DNA from: Ga0077530 sp046293075
GTDB taxonomy: Bacteria; Pseudomonadota; Alphaproteobacteria; Rhizobiales; Hyphomicrobiaceae
Assembly (NCBI GenBank): GCA_046293075.1
Contig: JBKBPL010000018.1
Span: 1 to 64,000, forward strand
Reading direction: 5' to 3'
Length of the DNA: 64,000 nt
Shown: positions 35,383 to 43,542 of the stretch, in pieces
How the letters are laid out: every line of letters begins with the position of its first letter
Numbering within the stretch: the first letter of the stretch is position 1
The notes under the pieces: model-generated
Seen by the model: the letters and a program-made list of their open reading frames with translations, nothing else
What the model was told of the DNA's origin: nothing
The model's database searches: none
Translations under genes and position numbers: made by a program

Positions 35383-35586
35383 GGCTCGGGAGCAATGACG
35401 CCAGCAGGTCCATGCGTCAACTGACAAACAAGAAGCGCATAGCGGGGTTGGGGAAGGCGCAAGCAACCAACCTGAGCGAGCCGTGGTCCCCCAGTCCAAG
35501 GGCGGGCGTCTTATGGTCGAGCGGGCCGAGCCGTATCGACGTCGTCGGCGTTCCTCGCTAGCCTATATTTCTTTTACCGCTTTGGA

Positions 35587-37158
35587 ATGGTCAGGCCCAT
35601 GAAGACGCCAATCGCTTTCAACAGCCTGGTCCTCGGCCGATTGCTTGAGAGGCAAGCACGCTATCGGGCGCGCGAGGTGGCCGTCGTTTTCGACGAGAAC
35701 CGGCTGAGCTACGCCGAGTTCAACGTCTACGTAAACCGATGGGGAAACGCATTGCTGGGGCTTGGCGTCGCGCGTGGCGACCGGGTCGCCACGCTGCTGC
35801 CGAACACGCGGGAGTTGCTGGCGACGTACTGGTCGTGCGCGAAGCTTGGCGCCGCCGCCGTGCCGCTGTCTCCGCTTCTGCTTGCGGATGGTCTCGTCTC
35901 CCTCCTCAACGATGCACGGCCCCGCGTTATCATCACATCCGTCAGCCTGCAGCCCGTGCTTCAGGCTGCCCTGACGCGGTTGACGTACACGCCGGCGCCG
36001 GCGTGCATCCTGATTGATGGCGAGGGATCCGGTTTCGTAAGCCATGAGGCTCTGCTTAAAGCCGCGAGCACCAGCGAGCCGGATGTCACCGTTGAGGCCG
36101 ATGATCTGGCAACGATCATGTACACGAGCGGGACAACGGGGTTGCCCAAAGGGATCATGCACACCCATTTCATCCGCTCGATGTATGCGGGGCTTCTCGC
36201 GAGCACACTCGAGATCAATGCGCAATGCAAGGTGCTCCACACCGGCGCCATCATCTTCAACGGCGCCCTGGTCACCATGCTTCCCGCCTTCTATAGCGGC
36301 GCTACGTACATCCTGCACCGCCAGTTCAATGTCGATGACATGCTCAAGACGATTCCGGCGGAAGCGGTGACGCATATCATGCTCGTGCCGTCGCAGATCG
36401 TCGCGCTCCTCAGCGCACCAAACTTTGATCCTGGCAAACTGCAGTCCCTGCGTGTGATCCTTTCGCTGGGCGCGCCGTTGCAGAAGGCGCACAAGGACAC
36501 GCTTAACGCGCTTCTGCCCGGTCGCTTCTGCGAACTTTATGGCCTCACGGAAGGCTTCCTCACCATGCTGGACCGGGCCGACGCGGTCCGTAAGGCTGGC
36601 TCCGTCGGGGTGCCACTGCCATTCTATGAAATGCGCATCGTCGACGAAGCCGGACGTGAATGCCCAACGGGCACGGTCGGTGAGATCATCGGCCGGGGCC
36701 CGATCACGATGGCCGGCTACGTCAATCGTCCCGATCTCACGAGCGAGACCCTGCGCGATGGCTGGGTTTATTCTGGCGATATGGGCTACGTGGATGAGGA
36801 CGGCTACTTGTATCTGGTCGATCGCAAGAAGGACATGATCGATTCCGGTGGCGTCAAGGTCTACCCGAAGGACATTGAGGAGGTCGCCGCCGCGCACCCA
36901 GCGATCCGCGAGGTCGCTGTCTTCGGTGTACCGCACGACAAGTGGGGTGAGACGCCGATCGCGGCGGTTGTTCTCCGACCCGGTGCCTCGGCCTCGGCGT
37001 CCGAGCTCCGTGGCTGGATCAATGAGCGCGTTCCGGCACGCTACCAGCGGGTGGACCGCGTCGTCATCATGGATGACTTCCCACGAAATGCCGCCGGCAA
37101 GACGCTCAAGCGAGAGATGCGGCGCCCCTATTGGGAAGGCCGCGAGCAAAAGATCTGA
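35587..37158 (+). CDS. Acyl-CoA synthetase (AMP-binding, class I adenylate-forming)
   Basis: A 523-residue ANL-superfamily ligase that activates a carboxylate to acyl-AMP and then acyl-CoA. The P-loop is YTSGTTGLPKG, followed by YGLTEG, YSGDMGYVDEDGYLYLVDRKKDMI and the C-terminal catalytic lysine in PRNAAGKTLKREMR. The acyl pocket cannot be read by eye; long-chain, aromatic or branched acids are all possible. ATGs at 35587 and 35599 are both weakly supported. The gene is alone on the plus strand, with no beta-oxidation genes next to it. Confidence 0.88.
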   Translation: MVRPMKTPIAFNSLVLGRLLERQARYRAREVAVVFDENRLSYAEFNVYVNRWGNALLGLGVARGDRVATLLPNTRELLATYWSCAKLGAAAVPLSPLLLADGLVSLLNDARPRVIITSVSLQPVLQAALTRLTYTPAPACILIDGEGSGFVSHEALLKAASTSEPDVTVEADDLATIMYTSGTTGLPKGIMHTHFIRSMYAGLLASTLEINAQCKVLHTGAIIFNGALVTMLPAFYSGATYILHRQFNVDDMLKTIPAEAVTHIMLVPSQIVALLSAPNFDPGKLQSLRVILSLGAPLQKAHKDTLNALLPGRFCELYGLTEGFLTMLDRADAVRKAGSVGVPLPFYEMRIVDEAGRECPTGTVGEIIGRGPITMAGYVNRPDLTSETLRDGWVYSGDMGYVDEDGYLYLVDRKKDMIDSGGVKVYPKDIEEVAAAHPAIREVAVFGVPHDKWGETPIAAVVLRPGASASASELRGWINERVPARYQRVDRVVIMDDFPRNAAGKTLKREMRRPYWEGREQKI

Positions 37159-37252
37159 TCGGTCGTGGTCGAAGCTGGGGCTGCTCGGATGACACGCCGG
37201 ACCTCGTCGCGACTTTGCCGATCCTGGTTCAGCCGGTTGGTGCCCCGACGTT

Positions 37253-38368
37253 CTAGACGAGGCGATCCGTCCTGAACAGCGTCACGCGCAGTCCGCCGTG
37301 CGGAACTGGGGGACCAGGGGGCTCGAAGGGCAGACCGGTCGCCTTGGCGAGCCAGGCTTCATTCGTGATGATCCCCACGCGCCAGCCGGCGAAGCGCGTC
37401 CGCAGCGTCTCGCCGAGCGCGCGGTAAAGGGCCTCGAGGCGCTTCTTGTCGCCGATGCGGTCGCCATAGGGCGGGTTGGTGATCACGAGTCCGGGCGGCC
37501 CCGGTGGCGGCATCAGATCGCTCACCGCGTGCTGCTGAAACACCGTGAACTCGGCGACGCCGGCGCGTGCGGCATTGGCGCGGCTCATCTCGATGGCGCC
37601 GGCATCACGGTCGCTGCCGTAGAAGCGGTTTGCGGGTTTCACGAGCGGCGGCGCGCGGCGCATGTCATCCCACGCGGCAGGGTCGAACGTCGCGAGGTGC
37701 TCGAAGGCGAAGTGCCGCTCGCGGCCGGGCTTCAAGCCAGCCGCGATCTCGGCCGCCTCGATCACGAACGTGCCTGATCCGCACATGGGATCGACGACGG
37801 GCTCCGTGCCGTCATAGCCACATTGGCGCAGGAAGAGTGCCGCCATGGTCTCGCGCATGGGAGCCTTGGCGACGGCGACCTTGAAGCCGCGCTTATGGAG
37901 CAGCTCACCCGACGTATCGACGCTGATCGTACAGACATCATTCTCGATGCGCGCCATGATCGCGACGGGGGCGTCCTCAGCGACAGTAGCGCCGAGTTCC
38001 TCGCGGATGGCCTTCTCGATGCGCTGTGCGGCGGCGCCGGAGTGATAGATGCGCGAGCTCTTGCAGGAGGCTTCCACGCGGAAGGGCACGTCCTTCCGGA
38101 GCACGTCCGCCCAGGCGATGCGACGTGCGCGCTTGTCGAGCTGAGCGAGATGAAAGGCGCGGAATGCAGCCATGCGCGCCAGCACCTTGTTCGCGCCGCG
38201 CATTTCGAGATTAGCGCGCCACACGTCACGCCAGCCGCCTTGCACGGTCACGCCACCCTGGGTCGCCTTGGCGAGCTTGAACCCACGCTCCCTGGCCTCG
38301 GCGCACAGGGCGGCTTCCAGACCCGGCACGGTTGCGAGGAAGATCTCGAAGTCTTTTGCCGCGACCAT
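37253..38368 (-). CDS. THUMP-domain RNA methyltransferase, RlmL-like
   Basis: A 371-residue SAM-dependent methyltransferase for guanine N2 of RNA. The N-terminal THUMP domain (about residues 45-155) precedes a catalytic domain with the SAM motif DPMCGSGTFVIEAA and the NPPY motif (TNPPYGDRIG) typical of base N-methylation. It resembles the N-terminal half of RlmL (23S rRNA m2G2445). The ATG at 38368 is 2 bases after the stop of the upstream methyltransferase, so the two are coupled. Confidence 0.88.
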   Translation of the reverse strand: MVAAKDFEIFLATVPGLEAALCAEARERGFKLAKATQGGVTVQGGWRDVWRANLEMRGANKVLARMAAFRAFHLAQLDKRARRIAWADVLRKDVPFRVEASCKSSRIYHSGAAAQRIEKAIREELGATVAEDAPVAIMARIENDVCTISVDTSGELLHKRGFKVAVAKAPMRETMAALFLRQCGYDGTEPVVDPMCGSGTFVIEAAEIAAGLKPGRERHFAFEHLATFDPAAWDDMRRAPPLVKPANRFYGSDRDAGAIEMSRANAARAGVAEFTVFQQHAVSDLMPPPGPPGLVITNPPYGDRIGDKKRLEALYRALGETLRTRFAGWRVGIITNEAWLAKATGLPFEPPGPPVPHGGLRVTLFRTDRLV

Positions 38369-38370
38369 GC

Positions 38371-39138
38371 CTATTCGAGCGGCGCCAGCCGCGTGTCGAG
38401 CGAGAGCACAAGGCACCAGTGCGGTTCGAAGTTGGCGCCCATGGGCCAGACATTGGCGCGGAAGGCCTCGAGCAGGCCGGCCTCGTACGCCTTGAACCAG
38501 GTCTTCTGGCAGAGAATGAACTTGGTCGCGGCATAGATCGACTCACGGTCGACAATGCACAGCACCGTCATCTCGGGATGCCGGTCGAGGTACGCCTGCA
38601 CGGCGATCATCAGCGTCGGATACCCGGGGTGCAGCATGTCGTCGAGTACGATGACGCCGCCATCGCGGATCACGGCCGTCGCCAGCTCCAGATCTTTCGT
38701 CAGGGCCGCCTGCGTATGCTCGCCATCGACGTGGACGAGCCGCACGCGCTCGCCGTCGAGCTTCGCGAGCAGCTCCTCCGGCGCCATTTTGTTGCTGTCG
38801 GCCTTCCACGTGATGCGCTTCTCGGCCGGGACGCCGTGGCGCACGCAGTTTGCCTCGAAGCGATCGATCACCTGCGGGTTCGGCCACTCGAAGATGTCAA
38901 TGCCGAGCGCCCGCTCGCCTTCGCGCAGCGCCTTGGCGAGCGCGATGAAGAAACGGCCCTCGAAGGCACCGAGCTCGGCGACGGGGCCGCTGATGCCGAG
39001 CTCCGACTGGATGCGCATGAGGCCGCAGCAGATGGCCGCCGCAAAGCGCGACGACATGCCGATCACCTTGTCATAGCTTTCCTCTAGGTAGGCATCGACG
39101 GCCGGAATGCCGGAGGCGACGGTGATCGGTTCTGTCAT
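38371..39138 (-). CDS. Class I SAM-dependent methyltransferase
   Basis: A 255-residue protein with a Rossmann methyltransferase core: PVAELGAFEGRFFIALA (SAM loop), LGIDIFEWPN, VHVDGEHTQAAL and GGVIVLDDMLHPGYPT. The arrangement resembles Methyltransf_24 and cephalosporin-hydroxylase-like families that modify small molecules or sugars. The substrate is unknown. It lies between the CoA ester lyase (22 bases upstream) and the RlmL-like gene (2 bases downstream) in one operon. Confidence 0.78.
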   Translation of the reverse strand: MTEPITVASGIPAVDAYLEESYDKVIGMSSRFAAAICCGLMRIQSELGISGPVAELGAFEGRFFIALAKALREGERALGIDIFEWPNPQVIDRFEANCVRHGVPAEKRITWKADSNKMAPEELLAKLDGERVRLVHVDGEHTQAALTKDLELATAVIRDGGVIVLDDMLHPGYPTLMIAVQAYLDRHPEMTVLCIVDRESIYAATKFILCQKTWFKAYEAGLLEAFRANVWPMGANFEPHWCLVLSLDTRLAPLE

Positions 39139-39160
39139 GCTGAATGTCCTGCGCGCAGTT

Positions 39161-40213
39161 CTAGAGGCCGTAGAGCGCGGCGCGCTCCGGATCCTTCGTC
39201 GCCACCAGGCGAGCGAGATCGACGATCACCTTCGCCTGTTTCCACGTCGCGTCGTCCTGGAACTTGCCGTCGACGATGGCGGCGCCGGTGCCGTCGGGCA
39301 TGGCGTCGAGGATCTTCTTCGCGAATGCGACCTCGGCCGGGTCGGGGCTGAAAACGCGCTTGGCGATGTCGATCTGCGTCGGATGGAGCGACCAGGCGCC
39401 AAGGCAGCCCTGCAGGAAGGAATTGCGGAACTGGGACTCGCAGGCCACCGGGTCGGCAAAGTCGCCGAAAGGCCCATAGAATGGCTTGATGCCGACGCTC
39501 AGGCACGCATCCACCATCTTCTGCACCGTGTAGTGCCAGAGGTCCTGCTGGGCAAAGGCGCGCGCGCTGCCGTCGGCCGTCGCATCGGCGATGACGCCGT
39601 AGTCGGGATGGCCGCCACCGACACGCGTCGTCTTCATGCCGCGCGAAGCCGCCAGGTCGGCAGGGCCGAGGCTCATGCCGTGCATGCGCGGTGACGCGGC
39701 CGCGATCGCCTCGACGTTCTTGACGCCCTCGGCCGTCTCAAGGATGGCGTGAATGAGGATCGGCTTCTGGATGCCGTTCTTCGCTTCGAGCTGCGCGAGA
39801 AGCTGGTCGAGGTAGTGGATGTCCCATGGCCCTTCGACCTTTGGCAGCATCATCACGTCGAGCTTGTGCCCGACGGCGGGCACGATCGCCAGGATGTCGT
39901 CGAGGCCCCACGGCGAGTTCAGGCAGTTGATGCGCGTCCACAGGCCAGTGCTCCCGAAGTCGTTGGCTCTCGCCATCTCGATGAAGCCGGCCCGCGCGTT
40001 CTCCTTCTGATCAGCGGGAATGGCATCCTCGAGGTTGCCGAGCACCACATCCACCTGCGTAATGAGCTCCGGGAGGCGGGCGCGGATCTTGGCATTGTGC
40101 GGAGGCACGAAGTGGATCATGCGCTCGAGCCGCACGGGGAGTTGCCGGTAGGGCTCGGGCGCGCCCACAGCGAGGGGCGCGAAAAACTTCGCTGGGGTGC
40201 GGGTCACGCTCAT
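39161..40213 (-). CDS. CoA ester lyase (malyl-CoA/citramalyl-CoA lyase family)
   Basis: A 350-residue HpcH/HpaI-fold, magnesium-dependent lyase. Active-site landmarks are GNLEDAIPADQKE (acidic metal-binding loop), MMLPKVEGPWDI, ILETAEGVKN with the metal-binding Glu, and GCLGAWSLHPTQI with the conserved W-x-x-H-P. Family members cleave or form L-malyl-CoA, beta-methylmalyl-CoA or citramalyl-CoA, in glyoxylate assimilation or itaconate and C5 metabolism. Which one cannot be decided here. The ATG at 40213 is supported by length. Confidence 0.83.
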   Translation of the reverse strand: MSVTRTPAKFFAPLAVGAPEPYRQLPVRLERMIHFVPPHNAKIRARLPELITQVDVVLGNLEDAIPADQKENARAGFIEMARANDFGSTGLWTRINCLNSPWGLDDILAIVPAVGHKLDVMMLPKVEGPWDIHYLDQLLAQLEAKNGIQKPILIHAILETAEGVKNVEAIAAASPRMHGMSLGPADLAASRGMKTTRVGGGHPDYGVIADATADGSARAFAQQDLWHYTVQKMVDACLSVGIKPFYGPFGDFADPVACESQFRNSFLQGCLGAWSLHPTQIDIAKRVFSPDPAEVAFAKKILDAMPDGTGAAIVDGKFQDDATWKQAKVIVDLARLVATKDPERAALYGL

Positions 40214-40319
40214 GGTTCGCCTGGGCCTCGCGCATTGCTGCCTGAAGATCTCTTTGTAGCGTGACCTTCGCAACTGCGAAAGGCGACGATCGGACGGGGC
40301 TTTCCGGACGAGCGGCAGC

Positions 40320-41306
40320 TCAGCCTTCCCGCTTGGCGTCCGCCTCGTTGACCCAGCGGGTGTTCCACCACATCCACTGCTCCGGGTTCTCGCGGATCCA
40401 GGCTTCAAAGACCGCGAACATCGCCGCGGTCAGCGCCTTGGTATCAGCCGTGCGCGATGATGTGTCCGGAAGCGGGATCTCCGTGAGATCGATGCGGAAA
40501 CGGCTTTCGGTTCCGATCCTGAGGCAGCGCCCCATCCATACGCGGGCGCCGAGGTGGCGTGCGATCATGGCCGGGACCGGGGTGACGCGGGTGAAGCGCC
40601 CCATGAATGGGACGACGACCCCGCGACGCTCGTAGTGGTCACTGACAAAGCCGATCGCGCCATTCTGGCGGACATGATCGACGAGCAGGCGCGCCGTCCG
40701 GTGGCCGCTGCCGGCCTCGGTCTCCGCCCCCTTGCCGAGGAGGCCCGAGGGGTAGAGAGGCGCGCGCTGCTGCCGCAGCAGGCGGTCGAGATAAGGGTTG
40801 GCGAGCGGGCGGTAAACGCCGGCAGGCGCGAGGCCGAACTTGGTCATCGGCCAGATCGCCAGTTCCCAGTTGCCAATGTGCGCCGTCGCGCCGACTGCCG
40901 AGGCGGCCGCCTGCATTTCGCTCCGCCAGCGCGCCTCGTCCGTTATCTCAATCCGCGAGGGATCGGCGATCAGACGATCGATGTAGAAAGTCTCGGCGAA
41001 AACACGGCCCATGTTGGCCCACATGGCGCGGGCAATACCTCTGCGTCGCGCGTGGTCGTAGTCGGGAAAGGCGATGGCGAGATTCTCGAGCGCGCGCCGG
41101 TTCTGCCGCAGCCAGGGGCCGACGAGCCCGCACACAGCCGCGACGAAGCCGACACCAACGCGCATCGGCAAGGCGCGAAACAACTTGATCGCGATCCATA
41201 CGATCGCGAACTCAAGGCGGTGCTTGATATCGCGCACACCGTAGCTCGTGCGCCTCGGTGGCGGCGCGACGGGGCTTTCCGGCGGCGGCGTTACAACCTG
41301 ATCCAT
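40320..41306 (-). CDS. LpxL-type lysophospholipid/lipid A acyltransferase, copy 2
   Basis: A 328-residue LPLAT-family protein with one N-terminal membrane anchor (about residues 30-55). The catalytic H-x4-D/E motif is HIGNWE, and FRALPMRVG, NLAIAFPDYD and the C-terminal MWWNTRW segment match lauroyl/myristoyl transferases. A proline-rich N-tail precedes the anchor. It begins 4 bases after the stop of a similar gene and shares long stretches with it, so the pair looks like a tandem duplication that has since diverged. Lipid A secondary acylation is the likely role; other lipids are possible. Confidence 0.85.
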   Translation of the reverse strand: MDQVVTPPPESPVAPPPRRTSYGVRDIKHRLEFAIVWIAIKLFRALPMRVGVGFVAAVCGLVGPWLRQNRRALENLAIAFPDYDHARRRGIARAMWANMGRVFAETFYIDRLIADPSRIEITDEARWRSEMQAAASAVGATAHIGNWELAIWPMTKFGLAPAGVYRPLANPYLDRLLRQQRAPLYPSGLLGKGAETEAGSGHRTARLLVDHVRQNGAIGFVSDHYERRGVVVPFMGRFTRVTPVPAMIARHLGARVWMGRCLRIGTESRFRIDLTEIPLPDTSSRTADTKALTAAMFAVFEAWIRENPEQWMWWNTRWVNEADAKREG

Positions 41307-41310
41307 TGCG

Positions 41311-42216
41311 CTAGGACCACCGCCTGTTCGACCACATCCACTGCTCCGGCACTTCCCTGATCCAGGCCTCAAACTCGCTCTGCATCTTCGTCGTGATCCA
41401 TTTGACGTCGTCGGCCTGGTTGGCCGTGCGTGGCACCTTCAGCTCTTTGATCTCGATGGTGAAGCGGCTCTGGGTTCCGACGCGCAGACACCGTGCGAGC
41501 CATATGCGTGCCCCGACGCGGCGCGCGATCATCGCCGGAATGACGACGGAGGGCGCTGGCCGGCCGAAGAACGGCACCGGCATGCCATATTTGTCGTAAA
41601 GATCACAGACCAATCCCAGCCTTCCCCCGCGGCGCACGAAATCCATGATCTGGCGAGCGGTCTTCTGGCCCTCCTCCCGGCTTCCGTCGATCCGGCCCTT
41701 GCCGAGCAGGCCAGCGGGGTAGAGATTCTTGCGCTGGCGCCGCAGGTAGGCATCAACGTAAGGGTTGTTGACATGGCGGTAGACGGCGGCAGGGTTCGCG
41801 CCGGCGACGGTCAGCGGCCAGATCGCCAGCTCCCAGTTCCCCATGTGCAGCGAGACGCCTATCGCCGGGCCGAGCTTGTCCTTGTAACGGTCGAAGACGT
41901 GCCGGTGCAGGATCTCGATGCGGTCCGGCTCCGCAATCAGCCGGTCGATCTGCATCGTCTCGGCCATCACGCGTCCGAGGTTCCCCCACATGGCGCGGGC
42001 GATGGCCTCGCGCTCAGCCTCGCTCTTTTCGGGGAAAGCGATCGCGAGGTTGGCGAGTGCCCGCTGATGCCGCCGATTATGCGGTGCGATCTTCTGCCAC
42101 GCCCAGGCCGAGAGGTTGGCCGCGGTATCGAGAGGCAGCAGGCGCACCAGGCCCACGAGCAGGCGCAGCGCGGCGTACTCGAGCCGATAGCGAAGATCCC
42201 TGAGCAATGCGTCCAT
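41311..42216 (-). CDS. LpxL-type lysophospholipid/lipid A acyltransferase, copy 1
   Basis: A 301-residue LPLAT-family acyltransferase with an N-terminal hydrophobic anchor (about residues 12-40). The catalytic H-x4-E is HMGNWE, with NLAIAFPEKSEAE before it and a WMWSNRRW end. It would transfer an acyl chain from acyl-ACP to a lipid A precursor at the inner membrane. It is the upstream member of a tandem pair separated by 4 bases. Chain-length specificity is not visible. Confidence 0.86.
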   Translation of the reverse strand: MDALLRDLRYRLEYAALRLLVGLVRLLPLDTAANLSAWAWQKIAPHNRRHQRALANLAIAFPEKSEAEREAIARAMWGNLGRVMAETMQIDRLIAEPDRIEILHRHVFDRYKDKLGPAIGVSLHMGNWELAIWPLTVAGANPAAVYRHVNNPYVDAYLRRQRKNLYPAGLLGKGRIDGSREEGQKTARQIMDFVRRGGRLGLVCDLYDKYGMPVPFFGRPAPSVVIPAMIARRVGARIWLARCLRVGTQSRFTIEIKELKVPRTANQADDVKWITTKMQSEFEAWIREVPEQWMWSNRRWS

Positions 42217-42488
42217 GAAGCTCCGACGCTCCGGCTTCGCCTGTGTGCGAATGGGTTTCAGCGTGTTGCCCGCGCGCCCGTCATGTCGGAATGTTGCCGC
42301 GCGGCCGGCCCGTCAAGCCTTCACTGCGGCATAGCAGTGGGTATCGGCCATGTCTTGCGGGCGATTTGCGTGTCAGTATGTCTCGGCGGCCGCAATGAGA
42401 AAGAGCTGCTGGTGGGGCAGAGGCGACGTCGTCCCTGGAGCGTGATCCGGCGGCAACAATTGGTCTGATATCTTCGCAACAGGCAGGC

Positions 42489-43352
42489 ATGACAATCCCA
42501 ATCATCGCGCACGCTGGCCCGCTTCTCGGCCGCTATCGCGTCGTTCTGTGTGACGTCTGGGGCGTGGTCCACGACGGCATCACGGCTTACCCTGGGGCGA
42601 ACGAAGCCCTCCCCAGGTTCCGACAGGCGGGGGGCGTGGTCGTGCTGGTATCGAACGCGCCGCGGCCGGGATTTTCGGTCGCACACCTGCTCGACGAGAA
42701 GTCCGTCGTGCGACAGGCGTGGGATGCCATCGTCACCTCCGGCGATATCGCGCTCGCCCACATCGCGCAAGCCGGCTACCGGCGCCTCTACCGCATCGGG
42801 CCCGAGCGGCGGGATCGCGCGTTCTTCGATGGCCTGCCGGGCCCGCACACGCCCATCGACGAAGCCGATGCCATTGTGTGCACCGGCCTCAACCGCGAGC
42901 GCCACGAGCAGCCCGAGGTCTACGTGCCGCTGCTCGAGCAGGCCCTGGCCCGGCGGCTTCCCTTCATTTGCGCCAACCCGGACCTCGCCGTTCACGTGGG
43001 GGAGGACCTTCTCCCCTGTGCGGGGGCGATCGCCTCGCTTTATGAGGAACGAGGCGGAACGGTCTTCTGGGCCGGCAAGCCCCACCCGATTGCCTATCGG
43101 ACGGCCCTTGCGCGCGCCGCAGACCTCACGGGTGGGCCGGTTGCCCGCTCGGACGTCCTTGCCATTGGCGATTCCGTGCGCACGGACCTTGCCGCTGCCG
43201 CAGGGGCGGGCGTCGATGCGCTGCTCATTGCCGGCGGCCTCCACCGCGACGAGGTTATGTCCGACGGCGAGATCGACCCCGCCCGGCTGGCCAGCCTTCT
43301 GGCCCCGTCGGCTCCGGGCCCGGTGGCCGTCATGCGCCACCTCGCGTGGTGA
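42489..43352 (+). CDS. HAD hydrolase, TIGR01459 family (class IIA)
   Basis: A 287-residue NagD-like HAD hydrolase. Motif I is VVLCDVWGVVHDG, motif II is VLVSNAPRP, the class IIA cap lies between, motif III Lys is in WAGKPHPIAY and motif IV is AIGDSVRTDLAAAA. Conservation of DVWGV and the GLN segment fits the TIGR01459 group of alphaproteobacteria. The substrate is unknown. The gene is monocistronic. Confidence 0.87.
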   Translation: MTIPIIAHAGPLLGRYRVVLCDVWGVVHDGITAYPGANEALPRFRQAGGVVVLVSNAPRPGFSVAHLLDEKSVVRQAWDAIVTSGDIALAHIAQAGYRRLYRIGPERRDRAFFDGLPGPHTPIDEADAIVCTGLNRERHEQPEVYVPLLEQALARRLPFICANPDLAVHVGEDLLPCAGAIASLYEERGGTVFWAGKPHPIAYRTALARAADLTGGPVARSDVLAIGDSVRTDLAAAAGAGVDALLIAGGLHRDEVMSDGEIDPARLASLLAPSAPGPVAVMRHLAW

Positions 43353-43542
43353 GCCGGGCCAGACGGGGCGCGCGGGGCACTGAAATGAGCACCTGCCTGC
43401 GAAACCCGCGCCGCTCGTCGCCGCGCCAAGGTGCGCGCAACTGGCCGGCGTGCTAACAGTCGCTTGGGCGATTGGAACCCGGTCCGCGATTGCCGGGACG
43501 GCCAGGAGAGCCGTTTCGGTCGAAAGACGGAGTGCTTACTGA

